The notes beneath the pieces were generated by a model. That model was given only the letters and a program-made list of their open reading frames with translations. It ran no database searches and was not told the DNA's origin. The position numbers and the translations under genes were made by a program. 64,000 nt of DNA from Novosphingobium guangzhouense (GTDB taxonomy: Bacteria > Pseudomonadota > Alphaproteobacteria > Sphingomonadales > Sphingomonadaceae), in NCBI RefSeq assembly GCF_002896965.1, contig NZ_LYMM01000051.1, forward strand, positions 124,001 through 188,000, written 5' to 3'. Shown here in pieces: positions 17,489 to 25,282 of the stretch. Every line of letters starts with the position of its first letter. The stretch's first letter is position 1.

Positions 17489-19081
17489 ATGGCAGCCGCA
17501 ATCATGGCCGACGACGCGCTGGAACGCGATCTGGCCGCCATCCTTGGCCCCGACGGCCTGCTGACGGACGATGCGGCGATCACGTTGCACTCTTCCGATC
17601 TGCTGGCCCGTGCCGGGCGGTGCCGTCTGGTGATCCGGCCGGAAAATCAGGAGCAGCTGGTCGAGGCGGTGCGCCGAATCGCGCCCACCGGGCTGCCGCT
17701 GATGCCGCGCGGTGGTGGCCTGACCTATGTGGCTGGCTATGTCGGCAGCACGGACGACTGGGTTGCGGTGGACCTGCGGCGCATGAACCGCATCCTTTCC
17801 ATTGACGAAGAAGACATGGTCGTCACCGTGGAGCCGGGCGTGACGTGGCTTCAGCTCTACGAAGCGCTGCAGGAACAGGGACTGCGCCTGCCGTTCTTCG
17901 GCACGTTCTCGGGCCGGGGCGCAACGGTGGGCGGAGGGCTGTCCAACGGCGCGCTGTTCCTTGGCACCGCGCGCTACGGCACTTCGGCGGACATCGTGCT
18001 GGGGCTGGAAGTGGTGACGGCGGGCGGTGAGGTCGTCCACACCGGGCAGAAGGCCGTGGCGAATGCGCCCAAGCCTTTCCTGCGCAGCTTCGGCCCGGAC
18101 ACCACCGGCCTGTTCATCCACGATGCGGGCGCGCTGGGGATCAAGTGCAAGGCCAGCCTGCGCATGATCCGCAAACCGGCGCACACCGACTTCCTCTCGT
18201 TCGGCTTCCCGGACCGCGACGCCGCCATCGCCGCGATCTGCGAGATCGGACGCGCCGAGCTGGCAGAGGACGCCTATGTCATGGACCCGGACAAGACGCG
18301 TCAGGCGCTTGCCGCACCGTCCGACCTGATCCGTGACGTGAAGACGCTGGGCAAGGTCGTAGCGCAGGAACAAGGTTTGCTGCGCGGCCTCAAGGCGGGG
18401 GCGAAACTGGCGCTGGCAGGGCGCGACTTCATCGACGACGGCTGCTTCTCGCTCCACCTCGTCCTTGCCGGTCGCAGCCGCGCCAGCGTGGAAGAGGACA
18501 TAGCCGCCGCGCGCCAGATCGCCGCGAAGCTGGGCGGCAGGGAACTGCCCAACTCCATCCCCAGGGCCGGGCGAGCAGAGATGTTTTCGCCGCTCGATGC
18601 GGTTCTGGGAGCGACAGGGGACCGCTGGGTCGCGCTCAACGGCAAGGTGCCGCACAGCCAGGCCAAGGCGCTAGTGGACGATCTGGAACAATTGTTGACG
18701 GACAACGCCGAAGCGCTCCGCGAAAACGGCGTGGTCGTGTCGCGCCTGATAACGATCATGGGCAACCATGCCTTCAGCTACGAGCCGGTGTTCAACTGGC
18801 ACGACGAATGGTTGCCGATGCATGAAGCTACCCTGAGCGCAAAGGCGCTACGCGATCTCCCCCGCCCGCCGGCAAATGAGGCGGCGCGGGCGCTCGTCAT
18901 GCGGCTGCGGCAGGAGATCGTCGCCGTGTTCGCCCTTCACGGTGCCGCATCGAACCAGATCGGGCGGACGTACCCCTATGCCTCGATCCTGCGACCGGAA
19001 TCGCGGGCCTTGCTGGAAGGGGTGAAGCGCACGCTGGACCCGGACCTGCGCATGAACCCCGGCGCCCTGGAACTGGGCTGA
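17489..19081 (+). CDS. FAD-binding oxidase/dehydrogenase (PCMH fold, GlcD/VAO-like)
   Basis: The ATG at 17489 is preferred (AGGGA five bases upstream); an in-frame ATG at 17474 lies inside the MFS gene. The 530-residue protein has the PCMH FAD domain with PRGGGLTY at residues 73-80, LRRMNRILSI and EPGVTWLQLYEAL, and the cap ends in a degenerate LDPDLRMNPGALELG. It is a paralog of the oxidase at 1362-2981, suggesting two related substrates or two steps on one skeleton. It is followed after seven bases by a bicupin in the same operon. Confidence 0.85.
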   Translation: MAAAIMADDALERDLAAILGPDGLLTDDAAITLHSSDLLARAGRCRLVIRPENQEQLVEAVRRIAPTGLPLMPRGGGLTYVAGYVGSTDDWVAVDLRRMNRILSIDEEDMVVTVEPGVTWLQLYEALQEQGLRLPFFGTFSGRGATVGGGLSNGALFLGTARYGTSADIVLGLEVVTAGGEVVHTGQKAVANAPKPFLRSFGPDTTGLFIHDAGALGIKCKASLRMIRKPAHTDFLSFGFPDRDAAIAAICEIGRAELAEDAYVMDPDKTRQALAAPSDLIRDVKTLGKVVAQEQGLLRGLKAGAKLALAGRDFIDDGCFSLHLVLAGRSRASVEEDIAAARQIAAKLGGRELPNSIPRAGRAEMFSPLDAVLGATGDRWVALNGKVPHSQAKALVDDLEQLLTDNAEALRENGVVVSRLITIMGNHAFSYEPVFNWHDEWLPMHEATLSAKALRDLPRPPANEAARALVMRLRQEIVAVFALHGAASNQIGRTYPYASILRPESRALLEGVKRTLDPDLRMNPGALELG

Positions 19082-19088
19082 GACGAAG

Positions 19089-19910
19089 ATGCCGCGGCCG
19101 CACATCGAATTCATCCAGACCCAGAACGTCGACTGGCGCACGCGGCCGGATGGCGCTCTGGAGAAGCTGCTCAGCCACGATCCGCTGAGCACCGATGCCA
19201 CGCTGATCGTGCGTCTGCCGCCCGGCATTGTGTCCGGGCCGCGCACGGCGGGAGAGCCTGCCTTCGAGTATTTCGTGCTGGATGGCGATGCAGAATTGGA
19301 CGGGCTTGCCTGCGCGCGCCACGCTTACGGCTTCGTCCCGCAGGGCTCCGGGTCGGGCGTTATTTCCTCAGAACATGGGGCGACACTACTGGTGTTCCGC
19401 CATGCGCTCGACGATCCTAACACGCTGTCTGGACGCGCCGAGGCCATCGCCATCGACACTGCGCGGATGCCCTGGGATACCTCGACCTATGATCCGAAGC
19501 TGGGCCACCTGCGCCTTGCCCGTAAGGTGTTGCGGCTCGGCCCGAACGACAGCGGGCGCACCTTCCTGCTGACCGGCCTGCCGCATGGCGTGCCCAAGGA
19601 AAGCCACCTCCCCACCGAGGCGCACCATCACTGTGAGGAAGCCTTCATGCTTCAGGGCGAGATGTGGGCGCCCGAAGGCCGTATGCGGCAGGGGGCCTAC
19701 TTCTTCCGTCCGCCGGGCATCGTCCACGGGCCGCATGTTTCGGAAACCGGGTTCCTGCAGATCATGCGTTCGCCGGGCTCGAACAGGGTGGTGAACCAGT
19801 GGTCCGACGATCTCCAGCCGCTGCCCATCGGCGCGGCCTATGCGCCTGTAGTGCCGGAAGGAACGCCCGCTGCATGGCTGCGCCCGCTGGAGGATGCTCC
19901 GGCGTACTGA
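19089..19910 (+). CDS. Cupin-domain protein (bicupin)
   Basis: This 273-residue protein appears to have two cupin-like halves. The C-terminal half keeps a metal site: EAHHHCEEAF with H179, H181 and E184-region residues, then GAYFFRPPGIVHGPH with a later histidine. The N-terminal half (FEYFVLDGDAELDG) lacks the histidines and is probably structural. Metal-dependent cupins include dioxygenases, isomerases and decarboxylases, so an enzymatic role on the oxidase product is possible. It is the last gene of the operon and faces a hairpin. Confidence 0.75.
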   Translation: MPRPHIEFIQTQNVDWRTRPDGALEKLLSHDPLSTDATLIVRLPPGIVSGPRTAGEPAFEYFVLDGDAELDGLACARHAYGFVPQGSGSGVISSEHGATLLVFRHALDDPNTLSGRAEAIAIDTARMPWDTSTYDPKLGHLRLARKVLRLGPNDSGRTFLLTGLPHGVPKESHLPTEAHHHCEEAFMLQGEMWAPEGRMRQGAYFFRPPGIVHGPHVSETGFLQIMRSPGSNRVVNQWSDDLQPLPIGAAYAPVVPEGTPAAWLRPLEDAPAY

Positions 19911-19924
19911 GGCCGACGGCCGGC

Positions 19925-19955
19925 GGGGCGCGGGGCCTCACAGCCGCCGCGCCCC
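19925..19955. terminator. GC-rich hairpin between convergent operons
   Basis: GGGGCGCGG (19925-19933) pairs perfectly with CCGCGCCCC (19947-19955) around a 13-base loop. It fills the 53-base gap between the cupin stop and the stop of the convergent minus-strand gene. Without a T-run it is a probable but not certain bidirectional terminator. Confidence 0.55.
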
Positions 19956-19963
19956 GAACCCGA

Positions 19964-20692
19964 TCAGCTGCGCTCGAACTCGACCAGTTCGTACCAGGTC
20001 TGCATGTAGCCACCGACGCCGCCCTGCACGAAGACAGCATCGTCGTCTGCCGTCACCCACACGTCATAGTCGGGATGGCCGCCGTTGGTGGTGGCCATGC
20101 CCCCGTCCGGATCGGTGAACTTGTAATGGAAGCAGTCGAAGGTGCCTGCCTTCACTGTCACCGTCTCCTCACCCACATAGGCAAGGTGGATGTTCACTTC
20201 CGAAATCATCGGCGGCGTCGCCCCGCGATGGTCGGGCGAGGGCAGGAAGGTACGGAACGAACGGGTGTGGGCACCAAGCGAACGGTCCATCTTCTTGGTG
20301 ATATAGGCATCGCCCGCGATCGGGTGCGTGCCGAAGCCATCGAACTCGCCTTCGATCTTCATCCTCTGTGACAGGCGTCCGATCGAGGGGCCGTAGCTCT
20401 CACACTCGACATACCCGTCGCGGATCATGAACAGGCCCGAACCCATGAACTCATCGCCAATGGTGAGGCGCACGAAGCAGTCCATCGGCATGTCGTTTTC
20501 GTCGAGCGAATACGTGATGTCGCGGAGAACCGTCGGCGCCGGCTCGTCGATCTCGCAGATCGCGCGCATGGATCGCTTGCCATCGCCGTGAACCGTGAAC
20601 ACGAAATTCTCGCGCCCGCGCTCCTGGCCTTCGCGGCCGGGCTTGCGTGAGGTGTAGAGGATCTTGCCTGTGATTCTCCGGTGCTGTTGCAT
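19964..20692 (-). CDS. Conserved protein of unknown function (DUF3108-like beta-rich)
   Basis: A 242-residue soluble protein with an excellent ribosome site (AAGGAGAG) before the ATG. It looks beta-rich. The late stretch VKAGTFDCFHYKF followed by PDYDVWVTADDDAVFVQ resembles the pattern of DUF3108-type proteins (a modification of substrate-derived lipoid or glycan is unproven there). No signal peptide or catalytic motif is evident. It is the last gene of the minus operon that starts with the VOC gene, 24 bases after the membrane protein. Function is unknown. Confidence 0.7.
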   Translation of the reverse strand: MQQHRRITGKILYTSRKPGREGQERGRENFVFTVHGDGKRSMRAICEIDEPAPTVLRDITYSLDENDMPMDCFVRLTIGDEFMGSGLFMIRDGYVECESYGPSIGRLSQRMKIEGEFDGFGTHPIAGDAYITKKMDRSLGAHTRSFRTFLPSPDHRGATPPMISEVNIHLAYVGEETVTVKAGTFDCFHYKFTDPDGGMATTNGGHPDYDVWVTADDDAVFVQGGVGGYMQTWYELVEFERS

Positions 20693-20716
20693 GGTCTCTC
20701 TCCTTGAAAGGGGGGC

Positions 20717-21376
20717 TTAGACGGGCGTTGCGATGCCAAGGAAGCTGGCGGTCAGAACCAGCACCCAGATGGTGATGACGCTGATCCGCGCGCGGCCGTT
20801 GACCTGCGCGATCACGCGGTCGCTCTCGGGCGTGGGGCCGTGGTCGCGCATCTGCACGATGGCACCGAACAGCGGCACCAGCTGCCGACGCACCAGCAGG
20901 CCAAGCGCGACGCAGGTGCCGAGCACCAGACACTTGAGCGCGATGAACAGCGGCAGCTCGATCTCCTTGGAAAGCGCCAGCATTGCGGTTGCCCAGAGTG
21001 CGAAGACGACGATGTAGCGGATCGCAAGGTCGATCGTCTTGTATGCGGCGCCTGCGGGGCCGTGCTTGAGGTGGACAATCCACGCCAGTGCCAGCCAGGC
21101 AAGGCCCACGATCCAGGCTGCGACCACCCATGCGTCGGCGATCTCCACCCAGCCGCGCTGCCACACCAGCGTGAAGCCGGTCGGGAAGGCCATGATCAGC
21201 GCGGTACGCGGCGCCATGTCGATGTTGTTGAGAATCTTGAGCGCCATCATCCGCTCTGCAACGGAGCGCTTGGGATCGACCATGAAGGTGGAGCCATAGA
21301 AGGCCCCAAGGTCGCCGCCGAGCCAGTAGACGGGGATGAGGACGTGCAGCAGGACAAGAAGCGATGCGCCGATCAC
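20717..21376 (-). CDS. Integral membrane protein of unknown function
   Basis: The GTG at 21376 is taken as start because the translated protein then opens directly with a membrane helix (VIGASLLVLLHVLIPVYWLGG); longer forms carry a low-complexity extension overlapping the upstream hydrolase gene. The 219 residues have about six hydrophobic helices and a basic loop (VDPKRSVAERMMALK). The arrangement is reminiscent of DUF2269/CopD-type membrane proteins, but metal-binding histidines are not conserved clearly. It lies between an alpha/beta-fold protein and the DUF3108-like protein in one operon. Confidence 0.68.
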   Translation of the reverse strand: MIGASLLVLLHVLIPVYWLGGDLGAFYGSTFMVDPKRSVAERMMALKILNNIDMAPRTALIMAFPTGFTLVWQRGWVEIADAWVVAAWIVGLAWLALAWIVHLKHGPAGAAYKTIDLAIRYIVVFALWATAMLALSKEIELPLFIALKCLVLGTCVALGLLVRRQLVPLFGAIVQMRDHGPTPESDRVIAQVNGRARISVITIWVLVLTASFLGIATPV

Positions 21377-21392
21377 GGTGTTGTTCTCTCTC

Positions 21393-22244
21393 TTATTGGG
21401 CGGATGCGAAGAAAGCCTGCATCGCGCTGAGGCGACCTGAGGCGAAGGCGGGATCGTCGAAGCGCGCCAGTTCGACGTAGCTGCCGGTGGGCACCACGGC
21501 GGACAGTTCACGCGTCTGGTCTATCAGCGGGTCGTTCTCACCCGCCAGCAGCAGCGCCGGACGCTCGAGCAGGGGCAGGCGGTCGAAACCGTTCCAGCGG
21601 AAGGCGGCGCGGTAGTTGAAATGATAGGTATCGTGCGCCTTCATCACCTCGGTCGCCCAGGCATGAAGGTCGGCAGGCGCACCCATGCCGTTGTCACGGC
21701 GACCGGCGCGGGTGCGGTTGTACCACGGGAAGAACATGTACTGATCGCGGCAGAACTGGAACAGGTTGACCAGATAGGCGCCGTTGATGTCCGGCTCGAA
21801 CGGGAAGGCGTAATTGGCGAGGATGTCTTCCAGCTCCTCGGGCGTGAATGTGCTGACCCCGTCAAGCACCACGCCGCGCACGCGATCCGGCGCAAGAATT
21901 GCCAGCTCCGTTGCGATGCAAGCGCCGGTGTGCGAACCGTAAAGATCCACCCGATCCAGCCCCATCGCGTCGAGGAAGCCGAGCATGGCCTCGGCCAGCC
22001 GCACAACGGTGGTTTCTTCCCGCGCGAGAGTGGGGCTGTCGCCGTTGCCGGGGGTATCGGGCGCAATCACCCGACGCGTAGCGCCCATATCCTCGATCAG
22101 CCGCACCAGTTGGCGCGAACTGCCCGGCGATGCGTGGAGCATGACAAGCGGCAGGTCTTCGTTTGCGCCGCTCTGGTTACCGGCATGGCGGTAATGAATC
22201 TGGCCGTGCGCAACATCGGCGAACCCGCGCTTCACGATCGTCAT
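21393..22244 (-). CDS. Alpha/beta-hydrolase-fold protein with His at the nucleophile elbow
   Basis: A 283-residue protein with the standard fold markers (VMLHASPGSS oxyanion region, APDTPGNGDSP, LLLAGENDPLID acid strand). At the elbow the motif is GSHTG (residues 103-107), so histidine 105 lies where the catalytic serine of GxSxG should be, and the C-terminal region (FDDPAFASGRLSAM) lacks the usual catalytic histidine. It resembles domain 1 of the tandem protein at 14492-16162. It may be a lyase, isomerase or binding protein of this fold. Cotranscribed with the VOC gene 26 bases upstream. Confidence 0.8.
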   Translation of the reverse strand: MTIVKRGFADVAHGQIHYRHAGNQSGANEDLPLVMLHASPGSSRQLVRLIEDMGATRRVIAPDTPGNGDSPTLAREETTVVRLAEAMLGFLDAMGLDRVDLYGSHTGACIATELAILAPDRVRGVVLDGVSTFTPEELEDILANYAFPFEPDINGAYLVNLFQFCRDQYMFFPWYNRTRAGRRDNGMGAPADLHAWATEVMKAHDTYHFNYRAAFRWNGFDRLPLLERPALLLAGENDPLIDQTRELSAVVPTGSYVELARFDDPAFASGRLSAMQAFFASAQ

Positions 22245-22270
22245 GGCATTCCCCCGTCAGGATATGGGCT

Positions 22271-23167
22271 TCAGAGGACGCGACCGCCTTCGATCACTTC
22301 CAGCAGCGCGCCATCGGGCATGCGCAGCAGACCTACCTTCGCGCCGTTGTAGAGCGGCCCTTCGCGAACTTCCGGACACACCGCCCAGTGCCCTTCGAGG
22401 CGAGCGAAGTCGGGCACGTTGATGGTGCAGATCGACACGCCCGGCGGCAGCGCGCCTTCGATTTGCGGGCGCGCCGTCGCGGCCTGCGGATACTGGTCGA
22501 GTTCGAGGAAGGTCTCGCCCTCGTACTTCGCGGTGACGAGCGCTACCTTCTCGCCTTCCGGCAGGTCGAAGGCGAGCGAGATCATGGAATAGTGGATCGA
22601 GACGGGATCGATCATGTCGAAGCCCAGCACATCACGCACCCAGTCGATCGACGCCTGAAGGTCAGAACAGGCGAGGACGAGGATGAACGGCCGGTCCACC
22701 AGCGAGCGCGGCGTCGGCAACCCATGCTCCGCGCCGTTGACGCGGATTTCGGTGAGGTAGACCGTCTCCAGATCCGGCCCGCGTACCTGCATCGGCTTAA
22801 CCGTGGGGAACCCGTCGAGCGGCTTGGGTGGGCCGATCACCTCAAAATCGGGCGAGGCGAGCATACGCTCGTTCACGGCCTCCACATCGGTGACGCAGAT
22901 TTCGATCGCGGCCCAGCCGTATGTGCGGATCGGCGCATAGTCCGGCACCACGTCACCCTCGACGAAGCGCAGGAACACGTCCGAACCCGAAGCCGGGCGC
23001 ATCAGCACATAACCTTTGCCCGCGCTGGCCGGCGCCTGCCACAGCGCAGCAAGATCATCGCTGACGACGCCCTGCTCGACTACCGAGTAATCGAGCCAGC
23101 GCGTATAGCGTTCGGCCACTTCGGCAACATTGCTGACGGTATGGGTGGCGCAGCGCAGGAGTGTCAT
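22271..23167 (-). CDS. Two-domain VOC family protein (extradiol dioxygenase/glyoxalase-like)
   Basis: A 298-residue protein built from two VOC repeats; domain edges are visible at about residues 5-120 and 135-285, with TRWLDYSVVEQGV near the first helix and IDWVRDVLGFDMIDPVS in the second. Such proteins include metal-dependent extradiol dioxygenases, isomerases and epimerases. The metal-ligand histidines are not unambiguous here, so I do not assign a reaction. It heads the minus operon 23167-19964 behind the perfect palindrome at 23212-23231. Confidence 0.75.
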   Translation of the reverse strand: MTLLRCATHTVSNVAEVAERYTRWLDYSVVEQGVVSDDLAALWQAPASAGKGYVLMRPASGSDVFLRFVEGDVVPDYAPIRTYGWAAIEICVTDVEAVNERMLASPDFEVIGPPKPLDGFPTVKPMQVRGPDLETVYLTEIRVNGAEHGLPTPRSLVDRPFILVLACSDLQASIDWVRDVLGFDMIDPVSIHYSMISLAFDLPEGEKVALVTAKYEGETFLELDQYPQAATARPQIEGALPPGVSICTINVPDFARLEGHWAVCPEVREGPLYNGAKVGLLRMPDGALLEVIEGGRVL

Positions 23168-23211
23168 GAGCCCTCAATCCTTTTCGGCCCCGAGGGGCCC
23201 TTTCACCGATA

Positions 23212-23231
23212 TTGATATAATAATATATCAA
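23212..23231. promoter_or_regulatory. Perfect 20-base palindromic operator
   Basis: TTGATATAATAATATATCAA is an exact inverted repeat (arms TTGATATA, four-base spacer) located 45 bases upstream of the VOC gene start and 28 bases after the leuD stop. Its core GATATA-N4-TATATC is the same as at 14456-14471. It most likely controls the VOC operon. Confidence 0.65.
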
Positions 23232-23258
23232 ATGGCAAGCGGAAATCGCGGCTGATTG

Positions 23259-23873
23259 TCAGTCCGCCAGATATATCCACGGGCGCACGGCAGCGTCGCG
23301 AGCGAAGAAGCTTTCGATCTCGGTACGATGGCGCAAGGTGAGTTCGATGGCATCCGCGCCTTCGATCAGCATCGTGCGCGCCTCGTCCTCCATGGAGAAG
23401 CGGAAGACCGCAAGGCCCATGCGAACTTCGCATGACGGCATGTCGATCATGACAGGCGTGCCATCCGCGAAACCCGCCGCGATAGTCTCGACCGTATCAC
23501 GCGGAAGGACGATCGGGGCGATACCGTTGCGGATGCAGTTGCCCTGGAAGATCGGGCTGAACGACGGCGCGATAACGACACGGAAGCCGTATTCGGCGAG
23601 CGCCCAAACCGCATGTTCACGGCTGGACCCGCAGCCGAAGTTGGAGCCGCCCAACAGGATTTCGGCACCTTTGCTCTCGGGCTGGTTGAGCACGAAGGTC
23701 GGATCAATATCGCGCCCGCCAATGGCAGTATAGCGCCATCCCGCAAAAAGCCCGTCGGCAAGGCCGTCCTTCGATACCGAGCGCATCTCGCGAGAGGGGA
23801 TGATCGCGTCGGTATCGATGTTGTCGCGCAGCAGCGGCACCGCCTTGGATTCAAGCGTGACGAGCGGGGTCAT
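23259..23873 (-). CDS. leuD: LeuD-like hydro-lyase small subunit
   Basis: A 204-residue swivel-domain protein, normal for the isopropylmalate isomerase small subunit. It shows NIDTDAIIPSR (about residues 18-28) and GGSNFGCGSSREHAVWAL, the substrate-binding loop. The ATG overlaps the leuC stop by four bases. Together with LeuC it forms a [4Fe-4S] hydro-lyase. In this context, next to a CoA-transferase rather than leuA/leuB, it is more likely a catabolic maleate/citraconate/dimethylmaleate hydratase-type enzyme than leucine biosynthesis; that is inference. Confidence 0.85.
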   Translation of the reverse strand: MTPLVTLESKAVPLLRDNIDTDAIIPSREMRSVSKDGLADGLFAGWRYTAIGGRDIDPTFVLNQPESKGAEILLGGSNFGCGSSREHAVWALAEYGFRVVIAPSFSPIFQGNCIRNGIAPIVLPRDTVETIAAGFADGTPVMIDMPSCEVRMGLAVFRFSMEDEARTMLIEGADAIELTLRHRTEIESFFARDAAVRPWIYLAD

Positions 23874-25282
23874 GCCGCGATCTCCGAGACTGGAGCGATT
23901 CGCCCGGCGATGGCCGAGGCCGCCACCGTCTCGGGCGAGGCCAGATGGGTGCGCGTGTTCGGCCCTTGCCGGCTTTCGAAATTGCGGTTGGTGGAACTGA
24001 TCACGCGCGCTTCGGGGGCAAAACTTTCCCCGCCTGCAAAGAAGCACATCGAGCAGCCCGCCTCGCGCCATTCGAACCCGGCGTCGAGGAAGACTTCATG
24101 CAGCCCCTCGGCCTCGGCGGCGGCCTTGACCTGGGTGGAGCCGGGTACGCAGATCGCCTTGACGCCATCCGCCACCTTGCGCCCCTTGAGGATCGCGGCG
24201 GCGCGGCGCAGGTCGGAAATGCGGCTGTTGGTGCAGGAACCGATGAAAGCCGCGTCGATCGGCAAGCCGGCAACGGGCTGACCGGGTGTGACGGCCATGT
24301 AGTCAACCGCGCGCTGCTGGTCGGCCTTGCTCAATGCATCGACCGGGACCGGCGCACCCAGCGGCGCGGCGTGCTGCGGGCTGTTGCCCCAGGTCACCAT
24401 CGTGCGGACCTGCGCGGCATCGAAACGATGCTCGGTCGCGAAGACCGCGCCCTCATCGCTATAGAGCGCGCGCCATGCAGCGATCGCCTGCTCGCGAACC
24501 TTGCCCTTGGGCGCGTAGGGACGCCCTTCGAGCCAGTCGAAAGTCTTGTCATCCGGCGCGATCACCGCGCCTGCGCAGGCCATCTCGGTCGCCATGTTGC
24601 ACAGCGTCATGCGCGCTTCCATGTCGAGCGCGCTCACGGCGCTCCCTGCAAACTCGATGATGTGGCCCTTGGCCCCGTTCGAGCCGAGCGCGGCGATCAG
24701 GTGCAGCGCCAGATCTTTGGCGGTGACGCCTTCGCGCAGCACGCCGTCCACGGTGATACGCATATCAGGCGGACGGTTCATGCGCAGCGTCATCGTCGCC
24801 AGTACATGCTCCGCCTCGGACGAACCGATGCCCCAGGCAAGGCCGCCAAAGGCCCCTTGTGTGCAAGTATGGCTGTCCGGGCAGACGAGGATCGCGCCGG
24901 GCAGGATGATCCCCTGCTCGGGCGAGACGACGTGCACGATGCCCTGCCGGGGATCGTCGATGTCGAACAGGGTGATCCCATGGCGCTTCGCACTTTCGCG
25001 CGTGGAGACGATGAACGCGGTGCCGGTGGGCATCAGCGTCTTGTCGGTGCGGCCGGGGAAAGTGTCGACGATATGGTCCATCGTCGCGAACACGCGCGAG
25101 GGATGCATGACCGTGCGGCCCGCTTCCTCCAGCGATTTCAGCGCGACGCCTCCGGTCCGCTCGTGCAGGAGCAAGCGGTCGATGGCGATGACTTCCGCGC
25201 CGCTTTCCAGCGTGGTGACGCGATGCGCGCTCCAGATCTTTTCGGCAAGCGTCAGTGGCCCGCCGTCAGCCGCGCCGGTCAT
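23870..25282 (-). CDS. leuC: LeuC-like [4Fe-4S] hydro-lyase large subunit
   Basis: A 470-residue aconitase-superfamily protein with the three iron-sulfur cluster cysteines in place: C350 in GSCTNSRISDLR, and C410 and C413 in AGCSMCFFAGGE. VCPDSHTCTQGAFGGLAWGIGSSEAEHV is also typical. The cluster region differs slightly from biosynthetic LeuC (FFAGGE in place of LAMNPD), supporting a different substrate. It overlaps both neighbours by four bases (CoA-transferase upstream, LeuD downstream), giving one translationally coupled unit that hydrates or dehydrates a dicarboxylate. Confidence 0.87.
   Translation of the reverse strand: MTGAADGGPLTLAEKIWSAHRVTTLESGAEVIAIDRLLLHERTGGVALKSLEEAGRTVMHPSRVFATMDHIVDTFPGRTDKTLMPTGTAFIVSTRESAKRHGITLFDIDDPRQGIVHVVSPEQGIILPGAILVCPDSHTCTQGAFGGLAWGIGSSEAEHVLATMTLRMNRPPDMRITVDGVLREGVTAKDLALHLIAALGSNGAKGHIIEFAGSAVSALDMEARMTLCNMATEMACAGAVIAPDDKTFDWLEGRPYAPKGKVREQAIAAWRALYSDEGAVFATEHRFDAAQVRTMVTWGNSPQHAAPLGAPVPVDALSKADQQRAVDYMAVTPGQPVAGLPIDAAFIGSCTNSRISDLRRAAAILKGRKVADGVKAICVPGSTQVKAAAEAEGLHEVFLDAGFEWREAGCSMCFFAGGESFAPEARVISSTNRNFESRQGPNTRTHLASPETVAASAIAGRIAPVSEIAA

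Noticed and set aside
23259..24071. Extended leuD frame overlapping leuC
   Set aside because: The added 66 residues are an out-of-frame reading of leuC; family start and ATGA overlap support 23873.
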